This document shows, one piece after another, positions 36,443-44,651 of a stretch of 64,000 nucleotides of DNA. The notes beneath the pieces were generated by a model. The model searched no databases and had not been told where the DNA came from. It saw only the letters and a program-made list of their open reading frames with translations. Positions within the stretch are counted from its first letter, which is position 1. Each line of letters begins with the position of its first letter. Source of the stretch: Herbaspirillum rhizosphaerae (GTDB lineage: Bacteria; Pseudomonadota; Gammaproteobacteria; Burkholderiales; Burkholderiaceae_D); the NCBI RefSeq assembly GCF_001189965.1, contig NZ_LFLU01000010.1, positions 124,001-188,000 on the forward strand, given 5' to 3'. Both the position numbers and the translations under genes were made by a program.

Positions 36443-37741
36443 ATGAATAAAGTCACGCAAGCCATCGCCACGCGCACCTCACACCGGTTCAGTTACGCCT
36501 GGGTGGTGGTCGCCGTCATCTTCCTCGTGTTGCTGACCTCGGCCGGCATCCGCGCCACGCCGTCGGTCATGATCCTGCCGCTGGAGCATGAGTTCGGCTG
36601 GAATCGTTCCACCATTTCGCTGGCGATTTCCTTCAACATCGCCTTGTACGGCCTGATCGGTCCGTTCGCGGCGGCAGCCATGCAGCGTTTCGGCATCCGT
36701 CCGGTGGTAATGGGCGCGCTGGTGCTGCTGTCAGTCGGCACCGCCCTGAGCACGCTGATGCAAATGCCGTGGCACATGGTCATGACTTGGGGCTTGCTGG
36801 TTGGCTCGGGCACCGGCGTTGCCGCCAACACGCTGGGCGCGACGATTGTCAGCCGTTGGTTTGAAATGCGCCGCGGCCTTGCCATGGGTTTGCTCACGGC
36901 AAGCGCAGCAACGGGCCAGATGGTGTTCCTGCCGCTGATGGCGTCGATGGTGGAACATTACGGCTGGCGTTCGGTGGCGTTCCTGGTCGCCATCGTGGCT
37001 GCCGTGGCGGTGCCGCTGGTGGCGTTGTTCCTGCCGGAGCGTCCATCCGACGTCGGTCTGCGCCGTTACGGCCAGGCGGCCGATGCGCCGGCTGACGCCG
37101 CCGTGGCACAGCGCAATCCGTTGGCGATCGCCTTCGATGCGCTGCGCCAGGCGATGAAGGTGCGCGACTTCTGGCTGCTGTTTTTCAGCTTCTTCGTCTG
37201 TGGCATGAGCACCAACGGCTACATAGGCACGCAGTTCATCGCCATGTGCAACGACTACGGTATTTCCGAAGTCGGCGGCGCCAGCATCCTGGCCGCGATG
37301 GGCATGCTTGATCTGGTTGGCACCACCTTGTCCGGCTGGTTGTCGGATCGCTTCAATCCACGCGTGCTGCTGTTCTGGTACTACGGCCTGCGCGGCATCG
37401 CGCTGATCTTCCTGCCTTATGCATTCGGCCTCGACTATTTCGGCTTGACCGTGTTTGCGGTCTTCTACGGACTCGACTGGATCGCTACCGTACCGCCGAC
37501 CGTGCGTCTGGCCAATGACGTGTTCGGTCGTCTGGCCGCGCCGATCGTGTTCGGCTGGATCGTCGCCGGTCACCAACTCGGCGCCGCTGCCGCCACCACG
37601 ATATCGGGCTTCATGCGCGCCAATCTCGGCGACTATACGGCGTCATCGATACTGATGGGCGTGGCCTGTCTGATCGGCGCGGTGATGGTGTTGCGCATCA
37701 AGGGCCAGCAGCATGACAAGCCGGTAGCGGTTGCCGCATAA
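36443..37741 (+). CDS. MFS transporter (oxalate/formate or monocarboxylate-like)
   Basis: A 432-residue carrier with 12 membrane segments. The N terminus (VMILPLEHEFGWNRSTIS) and the paired SGWLSDRFNPRVLLFWYYGLR motif in the second half match the OFA/monocarboxylate-type MFS branch. The long central loop is short of charged clusters. It follows the MarR gene on the same strand and is probably its target. The substrate is unknown; a small organic acid is a reasonable guess. ATG 36443 is chosen over TTG 36434. Confidence 0.88.
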   Translation: MNKVTQAIATRTSHRFSYAWVVVAVIFLVLLTSAGIRATPSVMILPLEHEFGWNRSTISLAISFNIALYGLIGPFAAAAMQRFGIRPVVMGALVLLSVGTALSTLMQMPWHMVMTWGLLVGSGTGVAANTLGATIVSRWFEMRRGLAMGLLTASAATGQMVFLPLMASMVEHYGWRSVAFLVAIVAAVAVPLVALFLPERPSDVGLRRYGQAADAPADAAVAQRNPLAIAFDALRQAMKVRDFWLLFFSFFVCGMSTNGYIGTQFIAMCNDYGISEVGGASILAAMGMLDLVGTTLSGWLSDRFNPRVLLFWYYGLRGIALIFLPYAFGLDYFGLTVFAVFYGLDWIATVPPTVRLANDVFGRLAAPIVFGWIVAGHQLGAAAATTISGFMRANLGDYTASSILMGVACLIGAVMVLRIKGQQHDKPVAVAA

Positions 37742-37762
37742 TTTCGCTTCATCCGATAAAAG

Positions 37763-37796
37763 CCGCCCGCGTCCCGAAAAGGAGCGGGCGGTTTTT
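37763..37796 (+). terminator. Intrinsic terminator, probably bidirectional
   Basis: CCGCCCGC (37763-37770) pairs with GCGGGCGG (37784-37791), followed by five T; an A run on the left allows it to serve the convergent esterase gene too. Confidence 0.88.
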
Positions 37797-37811
37797 ATTG
37801 CCTTGCCTTGA

Positions 37812-38837
37812 TTACTTCGCCAGCGCCTTGCGCAGGCTGGAAGTCGCCAGATCGACAGCGCTCTTCGCGGCTGGTGTATCGCCCAGCGCATTGAGCATCA
37901 CGAAGTCATGGATGGTGCCGAGGTAGCGCACCTGTGTCACCGGCACGCCTGCCTTGGCCAGCTTGGCGGCGTAGGCTTCACCTTCGTCGCGCAGCACATC
38001 GTTTTCGTCAGTGATGACCAGCGCCGGCGGCAGATCCTTCAACTGTTCCAGGGTCGCGTTCAGCGGTGCGATATGCGGATCCTTGCGGTTGGCGCCGGCC
38101 GGCAGGTAGGCGTTCCAGAACCACTTCATCGCTTCCTTGGTCAGCCATGGGCCGTTGGCGAACTGGTTGTACGAACCGTTCTCGAAATTGGTGTCGGTTA
38201 CCGGGTAAAACAACACCTGGTACTTGATCGCCGGACCTTTGCGCTCCTTCGCCAGCAGGCTCACCACGGCAGTCATGTTGCCGCCCACGCTGTCGCCGGC
38301 AATCGCCAGGCGGCTCGCATCGACGTTGAACTCGGCGGCGTGCTCGGCGACGTATTTGGTCGCGGCATAGTCTTGCTCGATGGCGATCGGATAACGCGCT
38401 TCCGGCGAACGGTCGTAATCGACGAACACCACGGCGACCTTGGCGCCGTCAACGATCTGGCGCACCAGGCGGTCATGCGTATTGACGTCGCCCATCACCC
38501 AGCCCGCGCCGTGGAAGTACATCACCACCGGCAGCGTTTCCTTGTTGCCTTGCGGACGCAGGATGCGGATGCGTGTGCTGCCGGTCGGGCCGACCGGGAT
38601 CACACGGTCTTCGATGTCGGCGGCCGGCTTGGCGACCTTGCCGGACTGCGCGCCAGCCAGCAGATTGCGGGCTTGTTCCGGTGTCAGTGTGTAGATCGGA
38701 GGGCCGCCGGCGGCGGACAGCACGTCGAGGAAACCCTGGGTTTGCGGTTCCACCGAAGCGGCAGTTGCGTTTTGCACGGCAGAGGCTGCAGCCAGTGCAA
38801 CGGTGCTGAGGGCGAGAAGTTGTTTGATCGATTTCAT
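37812..38837 (-). CDS. Exported alpha/beta hydrolase (hormone-sensitive lipase family esterase)
   Basis: A 341-residue esterase with a Sec signal peptide (MKSIKQLLALSTVALAAASA, cleavage after about residue 25). The HSL-family oxyanion motif is HGAGWVMGD, the nucleophile Ser lies in AGDSVGGNMT, the acid in ITDENDVLRDEG and the His in GTIHDFVML. It should hydrolyse short-chain esters in the periplasm or outside. AAAGGAA precedes ATG 38837. Two copies of an 18-bp operator-like sequence lie upstream. Confidence 0.9.
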   Translation of the reverse strand: MKSIKQLLALSTVALAAASAVQNATAASVEPQTQGFLDVLSAAGGPPIYTLTPEQARNLLAGAQSGKVAKPAADIEDRVIPVGPTGSTRIRILRPQGNKETLPVVMYFHGAGWVMGDVNTHDRLVRQIVDGAKVAVVFVDYDRSPEARYPIAIEQDYAATKYVAEHAAEFNVDASRLAIAGDSVGGNMTAVVSLLAKERKGPAIKYQVLFYPVTDTNFENGSYNQFANGPWLTKEAMKWFWNAYLPAGANRKDPHIAPLNATLEQLKDLPPALVITDENDVLRDEGEAYAAKLAKAGVPVTQVRYLGTIHDFVMLNALGDTPAAKSAVDLATSSLRKALAK

Positions 38838-38880
38838 GATGTTTCCTTTCGGTGGTCGGGGTAGTTTTGAATCAAGCAAT

Positions 38881-38898
38881 TAAATTGTGTGCAATATA
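38881..38898. promoter_or_regulatory. Operator-like site 2, TAAATTG-N4-CAATATA
   Basis: TAAATTGTGTGCAATATA, 44 bases upstream of the esterase start; 14 of 18 positions match the perfect palindrome at 39018. Confidence 0.5.
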
Positions 38899-39017
38899 TT
38901 TGATGCTTCTGTATCTCAAATGCGTGCTGCATGCGCTGTCCTCTTCGTAGGCCGCGCTATCGCTGGCGACCGGTTCGTTGGGTGAGTGCATGGACTGAAT
39001 ATTAAATTGATGGAAAT

Positions 39018-39035
39018 TAAATTGCAAGCAATTTA
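39018..39035. promoter_or_regulatory. Operator-like site 1, perfect palindrome
   Basis: TAAATTGC-AA-GCAATTTA, perfect eight-base arms. Another TTAAATTG half-site starts at 39002, 15 bases upstream of the one at 39017. Confidence 0.55.
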
Positions 39036-39104
39036 AAGATAAAAATACAACACGCGACATTTTCCGGAACGCGGGGCGAACTAGAAGCAGGGGCGCAACA
39101 GTGA

Positions 39105-39143
39105 CAAAACCCCATCTGCATCGGCGATACAGGTGGGGTTTTG
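39105..39143 (-). terminator. Terminator of the aldo-keto reductase gene
   Basis: CAAAACCCCA (39105-39114) pairs with TGGGGTTTTG (39134-39143); read leftwards the stem ends in TTTTG. It lies about 60 bases after the stop at 39201. Confidence 0.7.
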
Positions 39144-39200
39144 CGTGCATCTCTCCCGATGCGATGAGGAGAGAGCGGCGGGTTCAACTGAGTTTTCGGC

Positions 39201-40004
39201 TCAATCCCATTGCGGCGCAAAATCGGGATTGGCCAGACGATCGTTGCGATCGAGCCGGGAGATGGCATCCATCTCGGCATCCGTCAGGCGGATGTCCTTC
39301 GCCGCCAGATTGCTTTCCAGGTTGGCGCGCTTCGTCGACGACGGGATGGTGGCAAAGCCCTGCTGCAGCGACCACGCCAGCGCGATCTGAGCCGGATTGG
39401 CCTGATGCGCCTTGGCGATCTCAACAATCACCGGATCGGTCATCACCTTGCCGTAAGCCAGCGGCATATAGGCAGTCAGGTGGATGTGTTGGCTGCGGGT
39501 GAAATCCACTACCTTGCGGTTTTGCAGGAAAGGATGGATCTCGATCTGCTGGGTCGCGATTTCACTGGCGCCGACGGCGTCGATGGCTTGCTTCAGATGA
39601 GCGATGGTGAAGTTCGACACGCCGATCAGCTTCGTCAGCCCTTGCGCCTTAGCTTCGGCCAGCGCTTCCATATAGGTCGCGACGGCGATGCTGTCGTTCG
39701 GCGCCGGCCAGTGGATCAGCGTCAGGTCGACCTGGTCCATCTGCAGTTTGGCCAGGCTTTCCTTCAGGCTGGGGATGAGCTTGTCTTTGGACAAATTCTC
39801 CGTCCAGATCTTGGTGGTGACGAACAGTTCGTCGCGCGCCACCTTGGCGGCGGCGATGGCCTTGCCGACATCGGCTTCATTGCCGTAGATCTGGGCGGTA
39901 TCGATGTGGCGATAGCCCAGATCGAGGCCGTTGCTGACCGAGTCGATGACTTGCTGGTCTTTCAGACGGAAGGTGCCGAGGCCGAAAGCGGGAATGTTGT
40001 TCAT
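39201..40004 (-). CDS. dkgB: Aldo/keto reductase, 2,5-diketo-D-gluconate reductase B-like
   Basis: A 267-residue NADPH-dependent aldo/keto reductase, the same length as E. coli DkgB. The catalytic tetrad is visible as Asp35, Tyr40, Lys65 and His98 ([22 protein letters not shown]). [10 protein letters not shown] and the C-terminal [14 protein letters not shown], which binds the cofactor phosphate, complete the signature. The enzyme reduces diketogluconate, methylglyoxal or other reactive carbonyls. It is divergent from the YcaC-like operon, and shares its intergenic region, so co-regulation is possible. Confidence 0.9.
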   Translation of the reverse strand: MNNIPAFGLGTFRLKDQQVIDSVSNGLDLGYRHIDTAQIYGNEADVGKAIAAAKVARDELFVTTKIWTENLSKDKLIPSLKESLAKLQMDQVDLTLIHWPAPNDSIAVATYMEALAEAKAQGLTKLIGVSNFTIAHLKQAIDAVGASEIATQQIEIHPFLQNRKVVDFTRSQHIHLTAYMPLAYGKVMTDPVIVEIAKAHQANPAQIALAWSLQQGFATIPSSTKRANLESNLAAKDIRLTDAEMDAISRLDRNDRLANPDFAPQWD

Positions 40005-40349
40005 GGTTTTCCTTTGTAGAGACGGGGCGCGGGCACGGGCCGGCGCAATGGCGGAGACAGGGGAAATGTTTTTGTGTTCCCCTGCATGGACTGAAGTATG
40101 CAGCTAAATAGTTGTTGCAAAAATAGGGTGGAAGGCAAAACTTTATTGCCTCAAGAGCAAAGATCTTCACGTTGAGCATGCTGAAATCAACTTTCGAATA
40201 TTTCGATAATTGATCGTCAATCTTTCCGTTTTTCTTTCGTTTCTTGTTCGCCCATACTTCGCTCCATGGTGAACGACAAAGAGAAAGACGGACACCAAAC
40301 AAAGCACCCACCCTTATCGAATTAATCGACCATATCTCAGGAGAACATC
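40005..40349 (+). other. Intergenic region, 345 bases, divergent promoters
   Basis: It holds the conserved promoter of the YcaC-like operon (40194-40258). Closer to dkgB, the leftward strand has CATACT (complement of about 40095-40100) as a possible -10. No gene seen. Confidence 0.5.
40194..40258 (+). promoter_or_regulatory. YcaC-operon promoter, twin of the pirin promoter
   Basis: LysR-type T-N11-A box TCGAATATTTCGA (40194-40206), 14 bases, TCTTTCCGTTTTTCTTT (40221-40237), 15 bases, CATACT (40253-40258, probable -10). The same elements with identical spacing occur on the other strand at 48113-48177. The start codon is 92 bases after CATACT. Confidence 0.8.
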
Positions 40350-41003
40350 ATGGCAATCGCAAAAGCACAACCAGGCAAGACACTGCTGAACCCAAGCAAC
40401 CACACACTGATCATGATTGACCATCAGTCGCAGATGTCCTTCGCCACTCATTCGATCGACATGGTCACCCTGCGCAACAACGTCGCCCTGGTCGCCAAGG
40501 CCGCCAAGGAATTCAAGGTATCGACAATTTTGACAACAGTCGCCGAAAAATCCTTCTCCGGCCCGATGTTCGATGAAATCAAATCGGTGTTCCCGAACGA
40601 AGAAGTGATCGACCGCACCAGCATGAACACCTGGGAAGACCCACGCATCGCCGACCGCGTCAACGCCATCGGCAAGGACAAGATCGTGCTGGCCGGCCTG
40701 TGGACATCGGTGTGCATCGTCGGTCCTGCGCTGTCGGCGCTGGATCAAGGCTTTGAAGTCTATGTGATCACCGACGCCAGCGGCGACGTCTCGAATGAAG
40801 CGCATCAACGTGCCATCGAGCGCATGATCCAGCTGGGTGCGCGTCCGATGACATCGCTGCAATACCTGCTCGAACTGCAACGCGACTGGGCGCGCACCGA
40901 GACTTACAACGAAACCGTGGCAACCGCCATCGCCAACGGCGGCGCATACGGTCTGGGTTTGATTTACGCTAAAACCATGTTCAACGCATCCGAAGGCCAT
41001 TAA
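40350..41003 (+). CDS. Isochorismatase-family hydrolase, YcaC-like
   Basis: A 217-residue cysteine hydrolase. LIMIDHQSQMSFA gives the catalytic Asp, LTTVAEKSFSGP the Lys region, and LAGLWTSVCIVGPALSALDQG the nucleophilic Cys with its cis-peptide neighbourhood; the layout follows E. coli YcaC, an octameric hydrolase of unknown substrate. AGGAGAAC precedes the ATG. It is the first gene of an apparent operon with the YtcJ-like amidohydrolase, two XapX proteins, DoxX and YoaK. The substrate is not known. Confidence 0.9.
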   Translation: MAIAKAQPGKTLLNPSNHTLIMIDHQSQMSFATHSIDMVTLRNNVALVAKAAKEFKVSTILTTVAEKSFSGPMFDEIKSVFPNEEVIDRTSMNTWEDPRIADRVNAIGKDKIVLAGLWTSVCIVGPALSALDQGFEVYVITDASGDVSNEAHQRAIERMIQLGARPMTSLQYLLELQRDWARTETYNETVATAIANGGAYGLGLIYAKTMFNASEGH

Positions 41004-41023
41004 CCCGTTACTGAGCTTTCATC

Positions 41024-41056
41024 CGGGATCCTGTCTCAAGAGAAAACAGGATCCCG
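41024..41056. repeat. Intercistronic hairpin, perfect 11-bp arms
   Basis: CGGGATCCTGT (41024-41034), 11-base loop, ACAGGATCCCG (41046-41056), between the YcaC-like and amidohydrolase genes. No T run follows, so it is probably an mRNA-stabilising or attenuating structure rather than a full terminator. Confidence 0.7.
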
Positions 41057-41106
41057 CAGTGTAGAAATCCCCCGACAAAACATAACGACTACCTCCAGGA
41101 GTGAAC

Positions 41107-42966
41107 ATGAGCGCCGACCTGATTCTGCTGAACGGAAAATTCCACACCATCGACAAAGAGCAAGCGCTGGCTTCCGCCGTAGCGATCAAGGACGGCAAGT
41201 TTCTCGCCGTCGGCGATGCCGAAGCCGCCATGCGCCATCGCGGCGCCAAGACCCAAGTGGTCGACCTCAACGGCCGCAGCGTCGTGCCGGGACTGAACGA
41301 TTCGCACATCCACCTGATCCGCGGCGGCCTGAACTACAACCTCGAACTGCGCTGGGAAGGCGTGCCCTCGCTGGCAGACGCACTGCGCATGTTGCGCGAA
41401 CAAGCGCTGCGCACGCCGCATCCGCAATGGGTGCGCGTGGTCGGCGGCTGGACTGAATTCCAATTTGCCGAGCGCCGCATGCCGACGCTCGACGAAATCA
41501 ACGCTGCAGCGCCTGACACCCCGGTGTTCATCCTGCATCTGTACGATCGCGCCTTGCTCAACCGCGCCGCCTTGCGCGCCGTCGGTTACACCAAGGACAC
41601 GCCGAACCCGCCGGGCGGCGAAATCCAGCGCGATGCCGCCGGCAATCCGACCGGCATGCTGATCGCCCGTCCCAACGCCATGATCCTGTACGCGACGCTG
41701 GCCAAAGGCCCGTCGCTGCCGCTGGACCAGCAAGTCAATTCGACGCGCCAGTTCATGCGCGAACTCAATCGCCTCGGCGTCACCAGCGCCATCGACGCCG
41801 GCGGCGGCTTCCAGAATTATCCGGAAGACTACGCCATCATCGACCAGCTGGCGCGCGAGCAGCAACTGACGATCCGCATCGCCTACAACCTGTTCACCCA
41901 GCGCAAGAACCAGGAGCTGGAAGACTTCCAGCGCTGGACCGACATGATCACGCCGGGGCAGGGCGACGACTTTTTCCGTCACAACGGCGCCGGCGAAATG
42001 CTGGTGTTCTCGGCAGCCGACTTTGAAGACTTCCTCGAACCGCGTCCCGAACTGGCCGCCGGCATGGAAGACGAACTGGAAAAAGTCGTGCGCCATCTGG
42101 TGTCGAACCGCTGGCCGTTCCGCCTGCATGCGACCTATGACGAATCGATCAGCCGCATGCTGGACGTGTTCGAAAAAGTGAACCGCGAGATTCCGTTCAA
42201 CGGCTTGCATTGGATGTTCGACCACGCCGAAACCATTTCGCCGCGCAATATCGAGCGCGTGCGTGAGCTCGGCGGCGGCCTGGCGATCCAGCATCGCATG
42301 GCCTTCCAGGGCGAATATTTCGTCGATCGTTATGGCAAGGAAGCCGCCAAGGCCACGCCGCCGGTGCAGCGCATGCTCGACATGGGCGTGCCGGTCGGCG
42401 CCGGCACCGACGCCACCCGCGTCGCCAGCTATAACCCGTGGACTGCGTTGTACTGGCTGGTGTCCGGCAAGACCGTCGGCGGCCTGCAACTGGCCGAAGC
42501 CGGCTTGCCGCGTGAAACCGCGCTCGAACTGTGGACGGCCGGCAGCGCCTGGTTCTCCAGCGAGCAAGGCAAGAAGGGCCGCATCAAGGAAGGCCAACTG
42601 GCCGACCTCGCGGTGCTGTCGACGGATTTCTTCAGCGTGCCGGAAGAAGACATCAAGGCCATTGAATCGGTGATGACCGTGGTCGGCGGCAAGATCGTCT
42701 ACGGCGCCGCCGAATTCGATCCGCTGGCGCCGCCGCCGATCCCGGTCTTGCCTGACTGGTCGCCGGTGAAGACCGTGCCGGGTCACTATCGTCCGGTGGC
42801 CAAGTCGGCCGCCGCGCCACAAAAGCAATCCGCGATGCCGCATCAATGCGCCGGCGCCTGCAACGTGCACGCCCACTCGCATGATGTCGCCCGCCGCTCG
42901 TCGGTGCCTGCCTCGAACTTTTCGGGCTTCTGGGGCGCGCTGGGTTGCAGCTGCTTCGCTTTCTGA
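41107..42966 (+). CDS. YtcJ-like metal-dependent amidohydrolase with Cys/His-rich C-terminal tail
   Basis: A 619-residue amidohydrolase. SVVPGLNDSHIHLIRGG carries the HxH metal motif; later metal or catalytic positions are in LHATYDES, MFDHAETIS and GAGTDATRVASYNP. The catalytic body ends near residue 560. The last 55 residues are unusual: a Pro/Ala linker, then PHQCAGACNVHAHSHD and, at the very end, GFWGALGCSCFAF. This segment could bind metal or contact the membrane. AGGAG precedes ATG 41107. It sits in the YcaC - XapX - DoxX operon. The substrate is unknown; relatives include N-substituted formamide deformylase-like enzymes. Confidence 0.88.
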   Translation: MSADLILLNGKFHTIDKEQALASAVAIKDGKFLAVGDAEAAMRHRGAKTQVVDLNGRSVVPGLNDSHIHLIRGGLNYNLELRWEGVPSLADALRMLREQALRTPHPQWVRVVGGWTEFQFAERRMPTLDEINAAAPDTPVFILHLYDRALLNRAALRAVGYTKDTPNPPGGEIQRDAAGNPTGMLIARPNAMILYATLAKGPSLPLDQQVNSTRQFMRELNRLGVTSAIDAGGGFQNYPEDYAIIDQLAREQQLTIRIAYNLFTQRKNQELEDFQRWTDMITPGQGDDFFRHNGAGEMLVFSAADFEDFLEPRPELAAGMEDELEKVVRHLVSNRWPFRLHATYDESISRMLDVFEKVNREIPFNGLHWMFDHAETISPRNIERVRELGGGLAIQHRMAFQGEYFVDRYGKEAAKATPPVQRMLDMGVPVGAGTDATRVASYNPWTALYWLVSGKTVGGLQLAEAGLPRETALELWTAGSAWFSSEQGKKGRIKEGQLADLAVLSTDFFSVPEEDIKAIESVMTVVGGKIVYGAAEFDPLAPPPIPVLPDWSPVKTVPGHYRPVAKSAAAPQKQSAMPHQCAGACNVHAHSHDVARRSSVPASNFSGFWGALGCSCFAF

Positions 42967-42980
42967 TTCGGAGTTTAAAA

Positions 42981-43178
42981 ATGACTTATTCCAAAGTGAT
43001 CTGGGGGCTCGCGCTCTCCTTCGTGGTCGGCTTCTGCTGCCATCTGGCGCAGATTCCCGTGCCGTCGCCGCCGGTGCTGAGCGGCGCGCTTCTGGTGTTC
43101 ACCATGAGCAGCGGTTATTGGCTGGTGGATCGCTACCTGGCCTCGCGCACTATCAAGGCAGCAGAGGTGAAAGCATGA
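42981..43178 (+). CDS. XapX (DUF1427) small membrane protein, copy 1
   Basis: A 65-residue protein with two hydrophobic helices (about 6-22 and 34-50) separated by the XapX loop QIPVPSPPVLSGALLV. The C terminus is a short basic tail. XapX proteins are tiny inner membrane proteins of unknown function found beside xanthosine permease or YtcJ-like genes. CGGAG precedes the ATG. The stop overlaps the start of the second XapX gene by four bases. Confidence 0.85.
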   Translation: MTYSKVIWGLALSFVVGFCCHLAQIPVPSPPVLSGALLVFTMSSGYWLVDRYLASRTIKAAEVKA

Positions 43179-43342
43179 GCGCGCTGTTCACCGGCGCCGT
43201 ACTGGGCGCACTGATCGGCGCAGTCTGTCGCTGGTTCGGCGTACCGTCGCCGACGCCGCCGACACCGGTCGGCGCTTCGCTGGTGGTGGCAATGACGCTG
43301 GGTTATGTGGTCGCCGGCTTTGTCCTGGTCGGTCATCTGTAA
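43175..43342 (+). CDS. XapX (DUF1427) small membrane protein, copy 2
   Basis: A 55-residue protein with the XapX signature CRWFGVPSPTPPTPVGASLV between two hydrophobic helices. It starts inside the stop of copy 1 (ATGA), so the two are probably translated in equal amounts and may form a heteromer. Copy 2 keeps the Arg-Trp pair (CRWFGVPSP), which copy 1 replaces with CHLAQIPVPSP. Confidence 0.87.
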   Translation: MSALFTGAVLGALIGAVCRWFGVPSPTPPTPVGASLVVAMTLGYVVAGFVLVGHL

Positions 43343-43384
43343 TTTCAATTTTCGATTTTCGATTTCCCACTGAGGAGAATCATC

Positions 43385-43846
43385 ATGCAAACGTATCAAA
43401 CCGTACCCGCCGCACAGGCTGTCAAACAAACCTGGCTGCCGCGCCTGCTGTGGGCGCCGGCACAGCATCTCGGCCTGCTGTTCCTGCGTCTCTCCGGCGC
43501 CTTGCTGTTGCTGTACGTGCATGGCCTGCCGAAGATCATCAACTTCGCCGGCGAGCTGCAGCATATCGACGATCCGCTGCATGTCGGTCGCGCCTTCACG
43601 CTGGGCTTTGCGATCTTCGCCGAAGTCCTGTGTCCGGTGCTGATCGTGCCCGGCATCCTGACGCGTCTGGCCAGCGTCGCCGTGCTGGTGTTGCTGGGAG
43701 TATCGATGTTCCTGGTGCACGCCGACTGGAGCATCGCTGAAGGCCAGTTCGGCTGGTTGCTGATGATCGTGTTCGGCAGCATTGCACTGATGGGCGCAGG
43801 CCGTTTTTCGATCGATGCCGCATTGAGCCAAAAAGCCGAGGACTGA
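43385..43846 (+). CDS. DoxX family membrane protein
   Basis: A 153-residue DoxX/DoxD-type protein with four hydrophobic segments. LGLLFLRLSGALLLLYVHGLP is the N-terminal signature (LxxRLxxGxxf-like), and GILTRLASVAVL with MFLVHADW follows. DoxX proteins are linked to redox or thiol stress in some bacteria. GAGGAGAATCATC precedes the ATG. It overlaps no neighbour but is one base from the YoaK gene, so they are cotranscribed. Confidence 0.88.
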   Translation: MQTYQTVPAAQAVKQTWLPRLLWAPAQHLGLLFLRLSGALLLLYVHGLPKIINFAGELQHIDDPLHVGRAFTLGFAIFAEVLCPVLIVPGILTRLASVAVLVLLGVSMFLVHADWSIAEGQFGWLLMIVFGSIALMGAGRFSIDAALSQKAED

Positions 43847-43847
43847 G

Positions 43848-44567
43848 ATGAGCACAATCGGCAACATTCCTCGTGCGGCCTGCCAGGGCGTCGCCATGAG
43901 TTTCCTGGCAGGTTATGTGGATACCGTGGGTTTCGTCGCCTTGTTCGGATTGTTCACGGCGCACGTTACCGGCAACTTCGTGCTGATCGGCAGCGAGCTG
44001 GCCAATCCCTCGCACGGCGTACTGATCAAGTTCCTGGCGTTTCCCGCCTTCATCGGTTCCGTCATTTTGACGCGGATGGCGGTGATCTGGCTGGAGCGCA
44101 GCGGCAAACCGGCCTTGCCATATGTGTTGGGGCTGCAACTGCTGTTCTTGCTGGTGTTCATGGGGCTGGGGCAAAGCATTGCGCCGGTCGGCGTGGCCGA
44201 TGCGAGAGCGACGGCAGCCTTGCTGGCGGGCATGTTCGGCGCGGCGGCGATGGGTGTGCAGAACGCCGCGGCGCGCTTGATTTTGCCGCAGTCGGCGCCA
44301 AGTACAGTCATGACCGGCAACGTCACCCAATTGGTGATCGACGTCGTGGATATCGTGCGGGGCGCGGCAGATCAGAGCGTGCGCCAGCGCTGCACCAAGT
44401 TCTTCTGGCCTATCGTCGCCTTCGGCGCGGGTGCGATCGGCGGCGCGTTTGCCTACCGTTACGCCTTGTTCCTGGCCTTGCTGTTGCCGGTGGCGATTTT
44501 GGTGGCAATGATCTGGGTGGAATATCCGGGACGAAAGTCGGGAGCGGCAACGCCTTCAACCCTATAA
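43848..44567 (+). CDS. YoaK family (DUF1275) membrane protein
   Basis: A 239-residue protein with about six hydrophobic segments. SFLAGYVDTVGFVALFGLFT, AHVTGNFVLIG and GMQN-like MGVQNAAARLILP, then STVMTGNVTQLVID, are the family motifs. Function is unknown. It starts one base after the DoxX stop and closes the apparent YcaC operon. Confidence 0.9.
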   Translation: MSTIGNIPRAACQGVAMSFLAGYVDTVGFVALFGLFTAHVTGNFVLIGSELANPSHGVLIKFLAFPAFIGSVILTRMAVIWLERSGKPALPYVLGLQLLFLLVFMGLGQSIAPVGVADARATAALLAGMFGAAAMGVQNAAARLILPQSAPSTVMTGNVTQLVIDVVDIVRGAADQSVRQRCTKFFWPIVAFGAGAIGGAFAYRYALFLALLLPVAILVAMIWVEYPGRKSGAATPSTL

Positions 44568-44603
44568 TGAGCGCCTGGGCTGAATTAGGGCGTCAAAAAT
44601 AGA

Positions 44604-44626
44604 GATCTGCAGCCATACTGCAGATC
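44604..44626. repeat. Inverted repeat in the DedA-rhodanese leader
   Basis: GATCTGCAG (44604-44612), five-base loop CCATA, CTGCAGATC (44618-44626). It lies 25 bases before the DedA-rhodanese start. No T run follows on the + strand; on the - strand the stem is followed by TCTATTTTT, so a leftward terminator is possible but no leftward gene needs it. Confidence 0.6.
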
Positions 44627-44651
44627 GACAGACAAGGGTAGCGGTGCGGCG

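Larger units (their letters stand above)
38838..39200 (-). other. Intergenic region, 363 bases, esterase promoter and aldo-keto reductase terminator
   Basis: The stretch 38875-39055 is AT-rich and holds the TAAATTG-type repeats listed separately; 39105-39143 is a terminator. No gene is supported. Confidence 0.55.
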
